NCBI GenBank assembly: GCA_046758005.1
Contig: JBHHZJ010000053.1
Span: forward strand, 1-24,207
Source: JBHHZJ01 sp046758005
GTDB lineage: Bacteria > Pseudomonadota > Alphaproteobacteria > Kiloniellales > J153
Direction: 5' to 3'
Length of the DNA: 24,207 nt
This document shows positions 1 to 8,264 of the stretch, in pieces. The translations under genes and the position numbers were made by a program. The notes under the pieces are model-generated. The model made no database searches, was not told where the DNA came from, and was given only the letters and a program-made list of their open reading frames with translations. The stretch's first letter is position 1. Each line of letters begins with the position of its first letter.

Positions 1-40
1 CGCCCATGCGGGCGCGCGCCAAGAGGGAGATGTCACGCCC

Positions 41-1114
41 ATGTCGGACCTGCTGCAAAGGCTCCTGGCCGCGCGGCCGTGGCTGCTCGCCGACGGCGCG
101 ACCGGCACCAACTTCTTCGCCGCCGGGCTCCAGACCGGCGACGCGCCGGAGCTGTGGAACCTGGACCGCCCCGGGAAGGTGCTCGCCCAAATGCGCGCCT
201 TCGTCGAGTCCGGCTCGGACATCATCCTGACCAACAGCTTCGGCGGCACGCGCAACCGCCTGAAGCTGCACAAGGCCGAGGACCGGGTCGGCAAGATCAA
301 CCGCACGGCCGCGCGCCTGGCGCGCGATGCCGCCGGCGCGGCCGGGCGCGAGGTCGTGGTCGCGGGCTCCATGGGCCCGACCGGCGAGCTGTTCATGCCG
401 CTCGGGCCGCTGACAATGGCAGAGGCCACCGCCGCGTTCGCCGAGCAGGCCAAGGCGCTGGCCGAGGGCGGCGCCGACGTGCTGTGGATCGAGACCATCT
501 CGTCTGTGGAGGAGCTGACCGCCGCCGTGACCGGCGCCCGGAGCACGGGCCTGCCGGTGGTCTGCACGCTCAGCTTCGACACCAACGGCCGCACCATGAT
601 GGGCGTCACGCCGGCCCAGGTGGCCGGGCTGGCCCGCGAGCTCAACCCGCGCCCCGTCGCCTACGGCGGCAACTGCGGCATCGGTCCGGCGGAGCTATTG
701 GCCGCGCTGCTCGGCCTGCGCGAGGCGGCGGCGCCCGGCGACGTGCTGGTCGCCAAGAGCAACTGCGGCGTGCCGGAATACGTGGACGGGTCGATCCGAT
801 ACCAGGGCACGCCCGAGCTCATGGCCGACTACGCCCGCCTGGCGCGCGACGCCGGCGCGCGCATCATCGGCGGCTGCTGCGGCACGACGCCGGACCACAT
901 CGCCGCCATGCGCCGGGCGTTGACGGGGCACGAGCCCGGCCCGCGGCCGAGCCTGGAGACGATCATCGCCCGCCTCGGCCAGGTCTCGAGCGGCGCCCGG
1001 CAACAGCAGAGCGGCGAGGGCCCGCTCACCGCGCGGCCCGAGCGGGACGCCGAGGGAATCCGTCGCCGGCGCGGTCGCGCGCGCGGTCGCGGCTCCACGA
1101 CTCCACGTTTCTAA
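41..1114 (+). CDS. bmt: Betaine-homocysteine S-methyltransferase
   Basis: This 357-residue cytosolic enzyme is predicted to transfer a methyl group from glycine betaine to homocysteine, giving dimethylglycine and methionine. It has the homocysteine S-methyltransferase (pfam02574-type) barrel: DGATGTN near residues 18-24, NSFGGT at 65-70, and three candidate zinc-thiolate cysteines, Cys212 in GGNCG and Cys279/Cys280 in GGCCGT. The start at 41 follows a purine-rich stretch (GAGGGAG, about 23-29) with a slightly long spacer. Residues from about 320 onward form an Arg-rich, low-complexity tail outside the catalytic domain. It converges with the small membrane protein gene, 15 bases from stop to stop. 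Location beside choline uptake and oxidation genes favours betaine over S-methylmethionine as methyl donor, which is inference. The family assignment is firm. Confidence 0.9.
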   Translation: MSDLLQRLLAARPWLLADGATGTNFFAAGLQTGDAPELWNLDRPGKVLAQMRAFVESGSDIILTNSFGGTRNRLKLHKAEDRVGKINRTAARLARDAAGAAGREVVVAGSMGPTGELFMPLGPLTMAEATAAFAEQAKALAEGGADVLWIETISSVEELTAAVTGARSTGLPVVCTLSFDTNGRTMMGVTPAQVAGLARELNPRPVAYGGNCGIGPAELLAALLGLREAAAPGDVLVAKSNCGVPEYVDGSIRYQGTPELMADYARLARDAGARIIGGCCGTTPDHIAAMRRALTGHEPGPRPSLETIIARLGQVSSGARQQQSGEGPLTARPERDAEGIRRRRGRARGRGSTTPRF

Positions 1115-1129
1115 GGCGTCCGGCCCGGC

Positions 1130-1432
1130 TCAAGCCGACGGCGGGCCTCGCCGGGGCGCGCGGCGCCTGAGCACGAAGCGGTTGTAGAACCAGGCGATCA
1201 GGACTCCCGCGATCATGCCGTCCACGAAAGCCCAGACCGCGCCGGCGATGGTGCCGGCGACGGTCGGCGAGAAGCCGATGTAGAGCGATGCGAGCATCTG
1301 GGCAACCTCGACGCCCCAGCCGAACAGCGCGGCCATGACGCCGAGCAGGAAGACGAAGATGGCCCAGGTCACGCCGACGGCCAGCCCGAAGCTGACGACC
1401 CCGAGCGTCATGTGTCGTCCGTTCTCGGCCAT
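1130..1432 (-). CDS. Small two-helix membrane protein (holin-like annotation family)
   Basis: The product is a 100-residue membrane protein of unknown function. It has a hydrophobic, glycine-rich segment at about residues 10-38 and another at about 50-82, a short GW-containing turn between them, and a basic tail (RRRAPRR) that should stay in the cytoplasm. The pattern resembles small proteins often labelled 'bacteriophage holin' in proteobacterial genomes, but no other phage gene is present, so that label should not be read as function. The start is well supported: GGAGGAG lies 5 bases upstream of the ATG at 1432. It is the last gene on this strand after the choline transporter operon, but 140 bases separate it from the phosphatase gene and a strong hairpin lies in that gap, so it may be transcribed separately. 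Confidence 0.75.
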   Translation of the reverse strand: MAENGRHMTLGVVSFGLAVGVTWAIFVFLLGVMAALFGWGVEVAQMLASLYIGFSPTVAGTIAGAVWAFVDGMIAGVLIAWFYNRFVLRRRAPRRGPPSA

Positions 1433-1448
1433 CCGGCTCCTCCCGTCC

Positions 1449-1472
1449 GCGGACGCTCTGCGCAGCGTCCGC
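1449..1472 (-). other. Perfect hairpin in the leader of the small membrane protein gene
   Basis: GCGGACGCT at 1449-1457 is the exact reverse complement of AGCGTCCGC at 1464-1472, with a 6-base loop. It ends about 16 bases before the ATG at 1432, just ahead of the ribosome binding site. No T-run follows on either strand, so it is not a classical intrinsic terminator. It could act as a 5' leader structure or mark the 3' end of the upstream operon transcript. Confidence 0.5.
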
Positions 1473-1572
1473 CGCCCCCGCGCGCGCCGATTCGACGGAT
1501 ATCCAGTGTAGAGTACAGCCGCGGCGCTCGCCACCAACATCACGTAAGCGGCGAGCCGTCCGCTGCGCGGGC

Positions 1573-2277
1573 CTATGGACGGTCCAGCAGCGCCTCCAGG
1601 CCGAGGATGCTGTCCAGGACGTGGTCGGCGTGCGCGGCCAGCTCGTCGCGCTCGCCGGTGCCGCTGAGGACGCCCACGATGAGGCCGGCGCCCGCGCGCC
1701 GGCCCATCTCCAAATCGTGCAGGTTGTCGCCGACCACCGCGACCTCTGCGGCCGCCAGCCCGGTGCTTTCGCAGAAGCCGTGCACCATGCCCGGGTGCGG
1801 CTTCATGCCGTGGCCGCTGTCGTAGCCGGCGACGTAATCGAGCAGGTCGAGCACGCCGAAGTCGCGCAGCGTCGCCCGCACGCCGCGCTCGCTGTCGCTG
1901 GTGGCCACGCCGAGCTTGAGGCCGCGCATTTTGAGCCGCGCGAACAGGGGCCCGAGCTCGGTCACCGGCACCGCGCATTCCGCCCCCTCCCGCTCGAAGA
2001 TCCGGTCGAGCAGCTCGATCACTTGGGCGGCGTTCCAGCCGGGCAGATGCTCCAGCCAGGCCGCCGCGATCTCGGTGGAATTGCCGGCCGCGAGCACGGT
2101 GTTCGCCGCCACGCGGCCGCGCACCGGATCGTATCCGCCGGCCACCAGCAGGCGCTGGCTCAGTTCCGCGTCGCCGCCCGCCGCGGCCAGCGCGGCGGCC
2201 CGATTGACCGGCATCCAGGTGGCGGCGTAGTCGAGCAGCGTGCCGTCCTTGTCGAACAGGATGCCCTTGATCGCCAT
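1573..2277 (-). CDS. HAD-superfamily phosphatase, phosphoglycolate phosphatase-like
   Basis: The 234-residue cytosolic hydrolase has all four HAD motifs: FDKDGT with nucleophile Asp9 and acid/base Asp11, Thr126-Ser127 in VATSDSE, Lys159 in GMKPHPG, and Asp184/Asp188 in VGDNLHDLEMG. The inserted alpha-helical cap between motifs I and II is of the Gph/PGMB type. The ATG at 2277 was chosen because motif I normally begins within about 10 residues of the N-terminus; an in-frame ATG at 2307 would add ten residues unlike the family. The gene follows the family 3 binding protein by 35 bases and probably belongs to the same transcript. Its substrate cannot be told from sequence. A link to choline-derived phosphoesters is possible from context only. 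Confidence 0.85.
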   Translation of the reverse strand: MAIKGILFDKDGTLLDYAATWMPVNRAAALAAAGGDAELSQRLLVAGGYDPVRGRVAANTVLAAGNSTEIAAAWLEHLPGWNAAQVIELLDRIFEREGAECAVPVTELGPLFARLKMRGLKLGVATSDSERGVRATLRDFGVLDLLDYVAGYDSGHGMKPHPGMVHGFCESTGLAAAEVAVVGDNLHDLEMGRRAGAGLIVGVLSGTGERDELAAHADHVLDSILGLEALLDRP

Positions 2278-2312
2278 GATATGCCTGTCCGCCCGGCGGT
2301 TCCCCATCGGCC

Positions 2313-3161
2313 CTACCGGAACGGGGACAGATCGTCGGGTATGCCGTGCTTGGCGCGCAACGCGTCATAGGTCCCGTTGGCGAGCTTCGCGGCGAGGGCG
2401 TGCTCGACCGCGTCCCTGAGCTCGCGGTGGTCCGCGCGCACGCCGAACCCGACCTCGCGGCGCGGCCGGAACACGCCGGCGAAGACGCGCACCCGCGAGT
2501 CCGGATCGAGCGTCGGCACGAGCGCCGAGGCGGTGGCAACGAAATAGGCCGCGGCGTGGCCCATCGAAACCGGGACATGAGTGTCGCGCTGGTTGGGGAA
2601 GGAATGGATGTTCATCGCCGCGCGCCCGTCGGCGACGAGTTGCCGGTTGATCTCGTGCGCGAAGGCCTCGGCGGTTGTGCCGGCGGTGGCCGCCACCGTG
2701 TGTCCGGCCAGGTCCTCGACCCTGCGGATGCGGAAGGGATTGCCCTTGAGCACCATCATGTGGTCGCCGACGCGCAGGTACGGCACGGCGGCGACGCCCG
2801 CAGGCGCCTGACCGTCCAGGGCGAAGGTGTTGACCAGGTCGACCTCGCCGGCGGCCAAAGCCGCGGCCAGGCGCTTGCGCGGCAACTGGACGATCCTCAG
2901 ATCGAGCCCCCGCGAATGCGCGACCGCCGCCGCCAGGTCGACCTCGAAGCCGCGCACCCGGCCGTCCTGGCGATACGCGAAGGGGCGCCCCGTGAGCGCC
3001 ACGCCGACGGTGAGCACGCCCGGTTCGACGAGCGTGCCGCGCAGGTCGAGGTAGTGGCCGCGCGCCGGTCCGACGCCCAGGAGGAGCAGCAGCGCGAGCC
3101 ACAGGCTGCGCCCAAGGGATCCCCGCGGCGCGCCCGGCCGCGTTCGGCTCGCGACGCTCAT
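2313..3161 (-). CDS. Periplasmic solute-binding protein, family 3 (amino-acid type)
   Basis: The 282-residue protein begins with basic residues and a signal peptide (LALLLLLGVGPARG, about 21-35), then a family 3 solute-binding fold (SBP_bac_3-type). Visible landmarks are LTVGVALTGRPFAY, GFEVDLAAAVA, GEVDLVNTFA and DLAGHTVAATAGTTAEA, as in amino-acid-binding proteins. No lipobox is visible, so a soluble periplasmic protein is expected. The ATG at 3161 lies 3 bases after the choV stop, so the two are almost certainly cotranscribed. No permease or ATPase of the amino-acid (PAAT) family lies nearby, so it either feeds a transporter elsewhere, works with ChoW-ChoV, or senses a ligand. The fold is clear; ligand and partner are unknown. 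Confidence 0.85.
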   Translation of the reverse strand: MSVASRTRPGAPRGSLGRSLWLALLLLLGVGPARGHYLDLRGTLVEPGVLTVGVALTGRPFAYRQDGRVRGFEVDLAAAVAHSRGLDLRIVQLPRKRLAAALAAGEVDLVNTFALDGQAPAGVAAVPYLRVGDHMMVLKGNPFRIRRVEDLAGHTVAATAGTTAEAFAHEINRQLVADGRAAMNIHSFPNQRDTHVPVSMGHAAAYFVATASALVPTLDPDSRVRVFAGVFRPRREVGFGVRADHRELRDAVEHALAAKLANGTYDALRAKHGIPDDLSPFR

Positions 3162-3164
3162 GGA

Positions 3165-4448
3165 CTAGCGCCCGCTCCCGTTCGCCGCCGCCGAAAATCT
3201 CCGCGACGACGCCTCGTTCTCGCCCCCCGGGTCCGCCGCGCCGCGCGCCCCGGCGAGTCCGGTCTGGCGCAGGATGCCGCGGTAGATCTCCTCGTCGCCG
3301 CAAACGCCGACCAGCCTGCCGTCCTCCAGCAGAGCCACGGGATGGCCGCTCGAATGGCGCAACTGGATGGCGTCGTGCATGGACATGGAGGTCGGCGCCG
3401 CGATCAGGGCGACCGGGCCCGTCGCGAGCCGCTCGAGCGCCGGCGCGTCGGAGTCCGGGTCGATGTGCAGCAGCTCGACCGCCTTGCCGTCCACGGTCAC
3501 CCCGCACGGCGCGCCGTCGCCGTCGAGCACGATCCGGAACCGCCCCTCCCGGTCGAGCAGGACCGCGTCGCCCTGGCGGCGCAAGCGCTCGACCGGCGTC
3601 ATGAGCGAGCCGCCGCGCAGGACCTTCAGCGGATTCATGTGCGCTACGAACTCCGCAACGTAATCGTTTGCCGGATTTAGAACAATTTCCTCCGGCTCGC
3701 CATACTGCACGATGCGCCCACCGTCCATGATCGCGATATGCGTGCCGATCTTGAGCGCCTCGTCGAGGTCGTGGCTGACGAAGATGATGGTCTTGCGCAG
3801 GCGGCGCTGCAGCGCCAGCAACTCGTCCTGCAGGTGGTTGCGGATCAGCGGGTCGAGCGCCGAGAACGGCTCGTCCATGAGCAGGATGTCGGCATCGGTG
3901 GCGAAGGCGCGGGCCAGCCCCACGCGCTGCTGCATGCCGCCCGACAGCTCGTGCGCGTACTTGTCCTTCCATTGCTCGAGGCCGACCAGGCGCAGCTTCT
4001 CCTCGACGATCCGGTCGCGCTCCTCCTTGGCCATCCCGCGCAGCTCGAGCCCGAGGCCGACGTTCTCGTGGACGCTGCGCCAGGGCAGCAGGGCGAACTG
4101 CTGGAAGACCATGGCGATGCGGTTCATGCGCAGGCGGCGCAAGGTGGCGGGATCGCAGCGGACCACGTCGATCGCCACCTCGCCGTCGCGCACCAGCACC
4201 TGCCCGCGGGTTGCCTTGTTGAGCCCGTTGACGCAGCGCAGCAGCGTCGATTTGCCGGAGCCCGACAGACCCATCAGCACGCAGATCTCGCCTTCCTCTA
4301 TGGCCAGCGTCGCGCCCGCCACGCCGAGCACGTTGCCGGTCAAGGCGAGGATCGACTCGCGGTCCTCGCCCCGGTCGAGCAGGGCGAGCGCGTCCTCCGG
4401 GGCCTTCCCGAAGATGACGTCGACGCCGCGGAACTCGACCACGGACAT
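3165..4448 (-). CDS. choV: Choline ABC transporter ATP-binding protein
   Basis: This 427-residue ATPase should drive choline import with ChoW and ChoX. Visible are Walker A GLSGSGKST (60-68), Q-loop VFQQFALLPWR (about 114-124), signature LSGGM (168-172), Walker B ILLMDE (188-193) and switch His226 in VSHD. The N-terminal extension before Walker A, with ALLDRGEDRESILALTG, is typical of the ProV/ChoV/OpuAA class. Residues after about 275 resemble the CBS-type regulatory region of that class (for example MHDAIQLRHSSGHPVALLEDGRLVGV), followed by a low-complexity tail. The gene starts 3 bases after the choW stop, indicating translational coupling. In the related transporter OpuA the CBS region senses ionic strength; whether that holds here is not visible. 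Confidence 0.92.
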   Translation of the reverse strand: MSVVEFRGVDVIFGKAPEDALALLDRGEDRESILALTGNVLGVAGATLAIEEGEICVLMGLSGSGKSTLLRCVNGLNKATRGQVLVRDGEVAIDVVRCDPATLRRLRMNRIAMVFQQFALLPWRSVHENVGLGLELRGMAKEERDRIVEEKLRLVGLEQWKDKYAHELSGGMQQRVGLARAFATDADILLMDEPFSALDPLIRNHLQDELLALQRRLRKTIIFVSHDLDEALKIGTHIAIMDGGRIVQYGEPEEIVLNPANDYVAEFVAHMNPLKVLRGGSLMTPVERLRRQGDAVLLDREGRFRIVLDGDGAPCGVTVDGKAVELLHIDPDSDAPALERLATGPVALIAAPTSMSMHDAIQLRHSSGHPVALLEDGRLVGVCGDEEIYRGILRQTGLAGARGAADPGGENEASSRRFSAAANGSGR

Positions 4449-4451
4449 GGA

Positions 4452-5315
4452 TCACGACCCGCCGGACTTCTTCCGGTCCGGCTGCTTGCAGATCCGGTCA
4501 AGCAGGATGGCCACGATGACGATGGCCAAGCCGGCCTCGATGCCCATTTCGATCCTCACCTGGCTCAACGCGCGCACGACCGGCTTGCCGAGCCCGTCGG
4601 CGCCGACCAGGGCCGCGATCACGACCATCGAGAGCGCGAGCATAATCGTCTGCGTCACACCGGCCATGATGGTCGGCATGGCATACGGCAGCTCGACCTT
4701 CCACAGAAGCTGGCGCCTGGTCGCGCCGAAGGACTCCCCGGCCTCGATCAACGGCTTGGGAACCGAGGAGATACCAAGATGGGTCAACCGGATCGGCGCG
4801 GGGATGGCGAAGATCACGGTCGAAATGAGACCCGGCACGACGCCGATGCTGAACAGGACCATGGTCGGAATCAGATATACGAACGGCGGCAGCGTCTGCA
4901 TGAGGTCGAGCACGGGACGCAGGCCCGTGTAAAGCCACGGCCGGTGCGCGGCGGCGATCCCGATGGGCACGCCGGCGACCATACAGACCAGCGTGGCGAA
5001 GACGATCAGGGCCAAGGTCTCGATCGTCTCTTCCCAGAATCCGAGATTGATGATGAACAGCAACATCAGCGCGATCGCGGCCGCCAGCCGAGCGGAGCGA
5101 TGCAACCAGTACGTCAGGGCGGCGATCAGGCCGATCAGGATCAACGGCGGGCAGAACAGAAGCAGCGCCGTCAGCCCTTCGATGGAATTCTCAAGAAAAG
5201 CCGCCAAGGCATCGAAGAACCATGCAAAATTGTCGGTCAGGAAATCGATGAAGCTCGCGCTCCAGGAACCGATCGGGATCTTGTGGGTCTCGATCTGTTG
5301 CGTCAGCCAGTCCAT
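4452..5315 (-). CDS. choW: Choline ABC transporter permease
   Basis: The 287-residue inner-membrane protein forms the translocation pore. About six or seven hydrophobic segments are visible after an amphipathic N-terminal region, including LLLFCPPLILIGLIAAL, LALIVFATLVCMVAGV and LAIVIVAILL. The ProW/OpuAB signature MQTLPPFVYLIP is present, as is the EAA-type coupling loop around residues 191-213 (EAGESFGATRRQLLWKVELP) that contacts the ATPase. Length and features match ChoW of alphaproteobacteria. It lies between choX (92-base gap containing a hairpin) and choV (3-base gap). Assignment as choline rather than proline/betaine permease rests mainly on the adjacent ChoX. Confidence 0.92.
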   Translation of the reverse strand: MDWLTQQIETHKIPIGSWSASFIDFLTDNFAWFFDALAAFLENSIEGLTALLLFCPPLILIGLIAALTYWLHRSARLAAAIALMLLFIINLGFWEETIETLALIVFATLVCMVAGVPIGIAAAHRPWLYTGLRPVLDLMQTLPPFVYLIPTMVLFSIGVVPGLISTVIFAIPAPIRLTHLGISSVPKPLIEAGESFGATRRQLLWKVELPYAMPTIMAGVTQTIMLALSMVVIAALVGADGLGKPVVRALSQVRIEMGIEAGLAIVIVAILLDRICKQPDRKKSGGS

Positions 5316-5349
5316 TACCCATTCCCCCGCCGGATCCGGAAACGAAAGA

Positions 5350-5378
5350 GCGGCCGGACCGCACCCCTGCCCGGCCGC
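5350..5378 (-). other. Intercistronic hairpin between choX and choW
   Basis: GCGGCCGG at 5350-5357 pairs exactly with CCGGCCGC at 5371-5378 around a 13-base loop, in the 92-base gap after choX. No T-run follows. In ABC operons, stable structures placed after the binding-protein gene can stabilise its message or partly stop transcription, so that the binding protein is made in excess over the membrane subunits. That role here is inference. Confidence 0.5.
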
Positions 5379-5407
5379 CCCTCACGATGCCCCGAACGGC
5401 GGCCTTC

Positions 5408-6355
5408 TCACATCATGCCCAGATGGGCCTTGACGGCCGCGGCCCCGTCGCCGCCGTCCAGCGTGGTGACGCCGGAGAGCCAACGGTCGACCAGCTCGGG
5501 GTGAGCCTGGACCAGCTTGATCGCCGCGGCCTGCGGGTCCATGCCGTCGCCCAGCATGTAGCCCATGATCTCGTTTTCCATGTCGAGCGTGAATTTCAGG
5601 TTCTTCAGCAGACGTCCGACGTTGGCGCACTTGCCGGTGTAGCCGCTGGGCGCCAGGGTGTAGACCGCCGCGCCGCCGAAGTTCGGGCCGAAAAAGTCAT
5701 CCCCGCCGCTGAGGTAGGCCATCTCGAAGCGGCGGTTCATCGGATGCGGCTCCCAGCCCAGGAACACGATCCACTGATCGCGCCTGGCCGCGCGCTGCAC
5801 TTGCGTGAGCATGCCCTGCTCGCTCGACTCGACCAGCTCCCAGTCGCCGAGGCCGAAGGCGTCGTTGTCGATCATGTCCTGGATGATCTCGTTGCCGTCG
5901 TTGCCCGGCTCGATGCCGAAGATCTTGCCCTTGAACTTGTCCCGGAACCGGTCCAGGTCGGCGAAGCTCCTGACCCCGCCGTCGAAGGCCGCCTTATTGA
6001 CCGCCAGGGTGTATTTCGCCCCTTCCAGGTTCCGGGTCACCTTCTCGATCTGGCCCTTCTCGAAGTAGGGTTCGATCATGCTTTGCTGGGTCGGCAGCCA
6101 CAGGCCGAGGAAGGCGTCGATGTCCCCGGTCGAGAGGCTCTTGAAGGTCACCGGCACGGACAGTACGTCCACCTTCGCCGAATAGCCCAACCCCTCGAGG
6201 ATCGCCGCGGCGATCGCCGTGGTCGCCGTGATGCAGCTCCACCCCACGTCGGAGAAATGCACCTGCCTGCACTCGCCCGGGTCCGCCGCCCGGGCCGAGC
6301 CGGCCGCCAGTGCGAGCGTAATGGTTCCCACTGTGAAGAATTGTCTCAACCGCAT
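5408..6355 (-). CDS. choX: Choline ABC transporter substrate-binding protein
   Basis: The 315-residue periplasmic protein should capture choline and deliver it to ChoW-ChoV. A signal peptide (MRLRQFFTVG... ending ARA at 21-23) precedes the mature chain. By comparison with Sinorhizobium ChoX as I remember it, the aromatic cage is conserved with a constant offset of -4: Trp39, Trp86 (GLWLPT), Tyr115 (KYTLA) and Trp201 (GWEPHP). Asn152 in EPGNDGN matches the residue contacting the choline hydroxyl, and Cys29/Cys243 match its disulfide. Asp45 of that protein corresponds to Cys41 here, an unusual change. The ATG at 6355 gives a normal signal peptide and has GGGAGGAGG about 10 bases upstream; an in-frame ATG at 6406 would add a non-signal extension. 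Confidence 0.93.
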   Translation of the reverse strand: MRLRQFFTVGTITLALAAGSARAADPGECRQVHFSDVGWSCITATTAIAAAILEGLGYSAKVDVLSVPVTFKSLSTGDIDAFLGLWLPTQQSMIEPYFEKGQIEKVTRNLEGAKYTLAVNKAAFDGGVRSFADLDRFRDKFKGKIFGIEPGNDGNEIIQDMIDNDAFGLGDWELVESSEQGMLTQVQRAARRDQWIVFLGWEPHPMNRRFEMAYLSGGDDFFGPNFGGAAVYTLAPSGYTGKCANVGRLLKNLKFTLDMENEIMGYMLGDGMDPQAAAIKLVQAHPELVDRWLSGVTTLDGGDGAAAVKAHLGMM

Positions 6356-6384
6356 GTCGCTTTGGCCTCCTCCCGTCCCTGATC

Positions 6385-6404
6385 GGCCCGGTCGTGGTCG
6401 GGCC
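6385..6404 (-). promoter_or_regulatory. Palindrome in the choX leader
   Basis: GGCCCG at 6385-6390 and CGGGCC at 6399-6404 form a perfect inverted repeat around 8 bases, starting 30 bases upstream of the choX ATG. It could be an RNA hairpin in the leader or an operator for a dimeric regulator. There is no direct evidence for either role. Confidence 0.3.
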
Positions 6405-6530
6405 ATGCTTGCCGTTTGTTTTCCTCGGCGGGCGCCGGTGGCAGGCCCGCTCCCGTCAATTCAACGGGCAACCGGGCTGCAGATCAACGAGAAAGCGCAC
6501 GCGACCCTGCCGGCTGTCGGTCTCGCTGAA

Positions 6531-6560
6531 TTGAACCGCCGGCGACAGACGGTCTATTCT
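6531..6560 (+). promoter_or_regulatory. Candidate sigma70-type promoter for betB
   Basis: TTGAAC at 6531-6536 and TATTCT at 6555-6560 are separated by 18 bases and fit -35 and -10 hexamers at four of six positions each. The position gives a short leader before betB. The -35 overlaps GAATTGAACC (6528-6537); a related inverted motif (CGTTGAATTGA on the other strand, 6456-6466) lies about 60 bases away. These half-sites loosely recall the ATTGAACG half-site of BetI operators, but no full operator is present. Confidence 0.35.
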
Positions 6561-6599
6561 CGAATTTGACATGGTAGCGGCTTCCGGGGAATGAACGCG

Positions 6600-8063
<1,464 letters not shown>

Positions 8064-8122
8064 GGCGTGCCGGGCATCGACCGCGGCCGGACGAATCGGT
8101 AAGCGGCCACTCGCTTCTCTTG

Positions 8123-8207
8123 GTCGTCGCCGGGCTCGACCCGGCGATCCATGGCGCGGCGGCCATGCGGCGGCCGAATGGATTGCCGGATCACGTCCGG
8201 CAATGAC
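8123..8207. repeat. Alphaproteobacterial-type intergenic palindromic repeat
   Basis: Two 30-base arms, 8123-8152 and 8178-8207, are imperfect inverted copies (about 7 mismatches) flanking a 25-base GC-rich centre. Each arm is itself a small palindrome (GCCGGGCTCGACCCGGC on the left, GCCGGATCACGTCCGGC on the right). The core, which reads as VIAGxDPAIH when translated, recurs in intergenic repeats of many alphaproteobacterial genomes. It fills much of the betB-betA gap and could form a large hairpin in a shared transcript. Confidence 0.7.
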
Positions 8208-8264
8208 ATAAGAGGACAGGACACCCGGCCCCTCGATGGGCGGCGCACCCTTAGGGCTCAAGCG

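Noticed and set aside
1130..1432. Prophage remnant suggested by the holin-like protein
   Set aside because: No endolysin, tail, integrase or other phage gene is near, and such small two-helix proteins are common outside phages.
3738..5504. Long plus-strand open frame opposite choV and choW
   Set aside because: It lies antisense to genes with complete Walker motifs and membrane helices and has a His/Arg/Asp-rich, domain-free translation typical of antisense frames.
8151..8264. Upstream extension of betA to an ATG at 8151
   Set aside because: The extension runs through the palindromic repeat, and the FAD-binding motif is expected near the N-terminus, which the ATG at 8265 gives.
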